Under the pieces are notes generated by a model. It did not search any database. It saw only the letters and a program-made list of their open reading frames with translations, and had not been told where the DNA came from. From positions 1 through 9,479 of the forward strand of contig JACOSF010000120.1 of NCBI GenBank assembly GCA_016179005.1: a stretch of 9,479 nt of DNA. The letters run 5' to 3'. The stretch comes from Acidobacteriota bacterium (lineage in GTDB: Bacteria; Acidobacteriota; Terriglobia; Acidiferrales; UBA7541). Shown here piece by piece: positions 6,854-9,479 of this stretch; within the stretch, counting starts at the first letter, position 1, and the number at the start of each line of letters is the position of its first letter. A program made the position numbers and the translations under genes.

Positions 6854-7924
6854 GTGAGCGCGAAACACACAACGACAGTGACTCTGGGCCTGCTTCTCTT
6901 GGGTTCCCTCTCCGTTTTGCTTTCTCAGAACGGCCCGAACCCGGCGCGCGCGGCCGTGCCCGTCGACTCGCGTTCTCTGGATGGAACGCGGCGCATTGAC
7001 TTCGTCCGCGCCTTTGCATCCGAAAAGGACGTCAATCCCAAGCGCTCCTTCCTGAAGCGCATGGTGGACTTTGTGGCGGGTCCCCCGGAGTACCGGCAGA
7101 TGGTCAGGCCCTATGGGATCGCCACGGATTCCCAGGGGCGCATCTTGATCACCGACCCCGGAGCGCTCTGTGTGCACATTTTCGATTTCGACCGGAAGAA
7201 GTACACGCACCTGGATGGCTCTCCTCGCGAAAAATTCGAGTCACCCATTGGCGTCGCCGTGGATGCAGAAGACAACATCTACGTAACCGACTCGCGCCTC
7301 GGCAAGCTCCTGGTTTTTGACAGCCGCGGCAAGTTTCTCCGCTTCCTCGGTGACCGCAGAGGAGAAGGCTTTTTCAAGCGGCCCACGGGTATTGCCATCG
7401 ACCCGCGGGAGAAGCGTATCTATTTGAGTGACACGCTGGCCCACAAAATCTTCACGCTCGATCTGAACGGCGAAATCCTTTCCAGTTTCGGCGGACGGGG
7501 CGACGACCCCGGAAAGTTCAATTTTCCGACAGATATCGCGCTGCGCGGAGGCGAACTCGTCGTGGTGGATGCCATGAACTTTCGCCTCCAGATTTTCGAC
7601 CGCGAAGGCCACTTCCGCGCTGCATTCGGCACCCTGGGCGATCGCAACGGAACGGTGAACCGGCCCAAGGGTGTGGCCACCGATAGTGAAGGGAACATTT
7701 ACGTCGCCGAAAACCTGTTCGAGACGGTTCAAATCTTCAACACCCGCGGCCAACTACTCTATTACTTTGGCGAGACCGGCTCCGGGCCGGGGGAGTTCCA
7801 GCTCCCGGCCGGGGTGTGGATCGATGGCCGGGATCGAATCTACGTCGCAGATTCTTTCAACCGCAGGGTGGAGGTGTTTCAGTTCGTTCGCGACGGCGCG
7901 CCTTCTCCGAGGCCAGAGAAATGA
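6854..7924 (+). CDS. Secreted six-repeat NHL beta-propeller protein B
   Basis: 356 residues. GTG 6854 is the only in-frame start before the hydrophobic signal core; the frame is closed by the barrel's TAA at 6833-6835, and no good ribosome site is visible. The signal peptide core LGLLLLGSLSVLL ends in probable cleavage at ARA|AVP (about residue 33). Six NHL repeats lie at about 84-111, 131-156, 177-202, 225-248, 270-295 and 317-342, enough for one propeller. It is a paralogue of propeller A: the lead-in 'F(V)AG...(L/V)(K/R)PYG(V/I)A.DS.GR' is shared, but the WPPPP strand is absent. It starts 18 nt after the barrel gene and overlaps the next cytochrome gene by ATGA, so it is probably made together with that cytochrome. 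A scaffold or cap role is inferred; no enzymatic motif is visible. Confidence 0.87.
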   Translation: MSAKHTTTVTLGLLLLGSLSVLLSQNGPNPARAAVPVDSRSLDGTRRIDFVRAFASEKDVNPKRSFLKRMVDFVAGPPEYRQMVRPYGIATDSQGRILITDPGALCVHIFDFDRKKYTHLDGSPREKFESPIGVAVDAEDNIYVTDSRLGKLLVFDSRGKFLRFLGDRRGEGFFKRPTGIAIDPREKRIYLSDTLAHKIFTLDLNGEILSSFGGRGDDPGKFNFPTDIALRGGELVVVDAMNFRLQIFDREGHFRAAFGTLGDRNGTVNRPKGVATDSEGNIYVAENLFETVQIFNTRGQLLYYFGETGSGPGEFQLPAGVWIDGRDRIYVADSFNRRVEVFQFVRDGAPSPRPEK

Positions 7925-9479
7925 CCGGGCGGCCGCAAAAGTCGAGTGGGCTTCGCGCTCTGCTGCTGACCGGTGCAACGGCGATCTTGCTCTTCAGCGC
8001 GCCGCTGGCGGCGAACAAGTCGAGTGTGATCAACTCCGCGCACAATCTTTCCGTCTCGGGCCCGGGTCCGGTCACTTCGCAGCAGACCCAGGTTTGCATC
8101 TTCTGTCACACGCCGCACAGCAGCCTCGTGGCGGAGAAACCCCTCTGGAACCATGCGCTTTCCCTCCAGTCCTACACCCAGCTGTACACCAGCACAAGCC
8201 TGACCGCGACGATGAACGCACCCAATCAGACCTCCAAGCAATGCCTGAGCTGCCACGACGGCACCGTAGCATTGGGGCAGACGGTGGCCAAAAACCTACT
8301 GATCCCGACGCAGGGCTCGATGTCTGCCCCGGCCGTTCTGGGTACCGACCTCCGGAACGACCACCCGATCAGCTTCACGCCGGCAAACGACGGGCAGCTC
8401 GTCCCGTCACTCTTCCAGAACCCGGCGACGACCGGCGATGCCAGCGTCAAGCTCTACTTGGGGCGCGTGGAATGCACCACCTGTCACGACGCGCACGAGC
8501 CCAACCGCGACTCGGTGGTCAGGAAGTTTCTGGTGCGTTCGAACTCGTCCGGCGCGATTTGCCTTGCCTGCCATGATCCGTCTAGGCCGCAGCCCAACCA
8601 GTTGAACGGCTGGACCCCTGGCGCGCACAAAACCTTTACCAACACCACGCCCGGCACCTCGGCGTTCGGCTCTTACGGCACCGTCGCGACGAATGCCTGC
8701 TTGAACTGTCATTTGCCCCACAACACGCCGGCCAACTCCAGTCCCAGGTTGATTCGCAACTACGAAGAAGCGGCGTGCAGCCCCTGCCACAGCGGAACGA
8801 ACCTCACGCCCACATTGCGCAATGTCTTGACCGAATTCACCAAGGCCTATGCCCATCCAACCACGACCGTAAGCGGCTCGCACGACGCTAGAGAGAACGC
8901 GTTTCCATTGAGCGCCAACCGGCACGCCGAATGCGCCGACTGCCACAACTCTCATGCCGCGAGCAATGCGGGAGGCTCGACCGTTCCCCCTGGGGTGCAA
9001 TCCCCACTTCTGGGCACGTCCGGTGTGGATGGAGCGACGGGCGTCTCGCCGATGCGCCCGGCCAGCAACGAGTATGAAATCTGTTTCAAGTGCCATGCCA
9101 ACAGCACCAATAAGCCGCAGGTCACGTCCGGCTACTCCACCTACGGACGCACCGCGCAGCGCGTGACGGACAATACGGTCGCGGACCCGTACAACACCCG
9201 GCTGGAATTCAACTCCGCCTTTGCGCGCCACCCGGTCACCCAGCCCCGCTACAAAACCAGCACCGACATTCCCAGCCTGCGCGCCTCGATGCTCACTTTC
9301 ACTGGCGGCACCGGACGCTCGTTGGGTGCGGGGACCTATCTCTACTGCACTGACTGCCACACGAATGACGCCGCGCGGGCCTCGGGGGGCGCCGGCCCCA
9401 ATGGTCCTCACGGCTCGAGCTGGACGCACCTGCTCGAGCGCCGCTATGAGCAGGAAGTGCCTCCGGCCAGCCCGGGGGG
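7921..9479 (+). CDS. Large multiheme c-type cytochrome, 3' end beyond window
   Basis: The frame from ATG 7921, overlapping the stop of propeller B, is open to the last base: 519 full codons. The signal peptide (residues 1-31) has a hydrophobic core ALLLTGATAILLF and probable cleavage at LAA|NKS. Nine CXXCH motifs are visible, starting at C59, 108, 185, 214, 260, 286, 338, 388 and 476. Motifs 1-4, with NDHP at residues 146-149, repeat the tetraheme module of the gene at 3224: the distance from His of NDHP to heme 3 is 37 residues here and 36 there. Motifs 5-9 form a Thr/Ser/Asn-rich extension with extra histidines (ECADCHNSH, RHPVTQP, GPHGSSWTHLLERR). The number of further hemes is unknown. 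Such proteins are exported and move electrons through the periplasm, across or outside the outer membrane. Likely an outer-surface or barrel-associated cytochrome, by context. Confidence 0.9.
   Translation, partial: MTGRPQKSSGLRALLLTGATAILLFSAPLAANKSSVINSAHNLSVSGPGPVTSQQTQVCIFCHTPHSSLVAEKPLWNHALSLQSYTQLYTSTSLTATMNAPNQTSKQCLSCHDGTVALGQTVAKNLLIPTQGSMSAPAVLGTDLRNDHPISFTPANDGQLVPSLFQNPATTGDASVKLYLGRVECTTCHDAHEPNRDSVVRKFLVRSNSSGAICLACHDPSRPQPNQLNGWTPGAHKTFTNTTPGTSAFGSYGTVATNACLNCHLPHNTPANSSPRLIRNYEEAACSPCHSGTNLTPTLRNVLTEFTKAYAHPTTTVSGSHDARENAFPLSANRHAECADCHNSHAASNAGGSTVPPGVQSPLLGTSGVDGATGVSPMRPASNEYEICFKCHANSTNKPQVTSGYSTYGRTAQRVTDNTVADPYNTRLEFNSAFARHPVTQPRYKTSTDIPSLRASMLTFTGGTGRSLGAGTYLYCTDCHTNDAARASGGAGPNGPHGSSWTHLLERRYEQEVPPASPG

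Noticed and set aside
7671..8576. A 301-codon + strand ORF in another frame
   Set aside because: It overlaps the last third of propeller B and the start of the large cytochrome, both strongly supported, and has no signal peptide and no CXXCH repeats.
8407..9429. A 340-codon ORF on the - strand
   Set aside because: It lies opposite the nine-heme cytochrome, is rich in Arg/Gly/Val as expected for a shadow in high-GC DNA, and has no domain.

Overview
The window is a GC-rich stretch, all coding on the + strand, carrying one exported electron-transfer and outer-membrane gene cluster. Every complete gene encodes a protein with a Sec-type signal peptide: three multiheme c-type cytochromes, two six-repeat NHL beta-propellers, a parvulin-type prolyl isomerase and a large outer-membrane beta-barrel. 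The mix (secreted NHL proteins with a proline-rich 'WPPPP' N-terminus, doubled-CXXCH cytochromes, an NrfD-type membrane protein next door) suggests a Gram-negative, didermic bacterium, most likely Acidobacteriota or a similar soil or sediment lineage. That assignment is inference; there is no rRNA or other marker gene here.

Layout. 1-246: C-terminal end of an NrfD/PsrC-like quinol-interacting membrane subunit. 247-515: non-coding gap. 516-1914: a 15-CXXCH cytochrome broken by one frameshift near 757-831. 1925-3073: NHL propeller A. 3074-3223: leader region with a well-placed nine-codon mini-ORF. 3224-3880: small tetraheme cytochrome. 3892-3922: strong intercistronic hairpin. 3936-4934: PpiC-type isomerase. 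4931-6835: 634-residue beta-barrel. 6854-7924: NHL propeller B. 7921-9479: large multiheme cytochrome with 9 CXXCH motifs so far, still open at the window edge.

The order is nearly mirror-symmetric: multiheme cytochrome - NHL / tetraheme cytochrome - isomerase - barrel / NHL - multiheme cytochrome. The last four genes are tightly coupled, with ATGA overlaps at 4931 and 7921 and an 18-nt gap before 6854. The working model, an inference, is a periplasm-to-exterior electron conduit. An NrfD-type complex could oxidise quinol, multiheme cytochromes would carry electrons through the periplasm and across or along the barrel, the isomerase would help fold the barrel or cytochromes, and the propellers would act as scaffolds or caps. 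No gene symbol can be assigned with confidence. The least ordinary points are the cluster as a whole, the shared tetraheme module in two of its cytochromes, the frameshift that coincides with a missing heme site, and the hairpin after the tetraheme gene.
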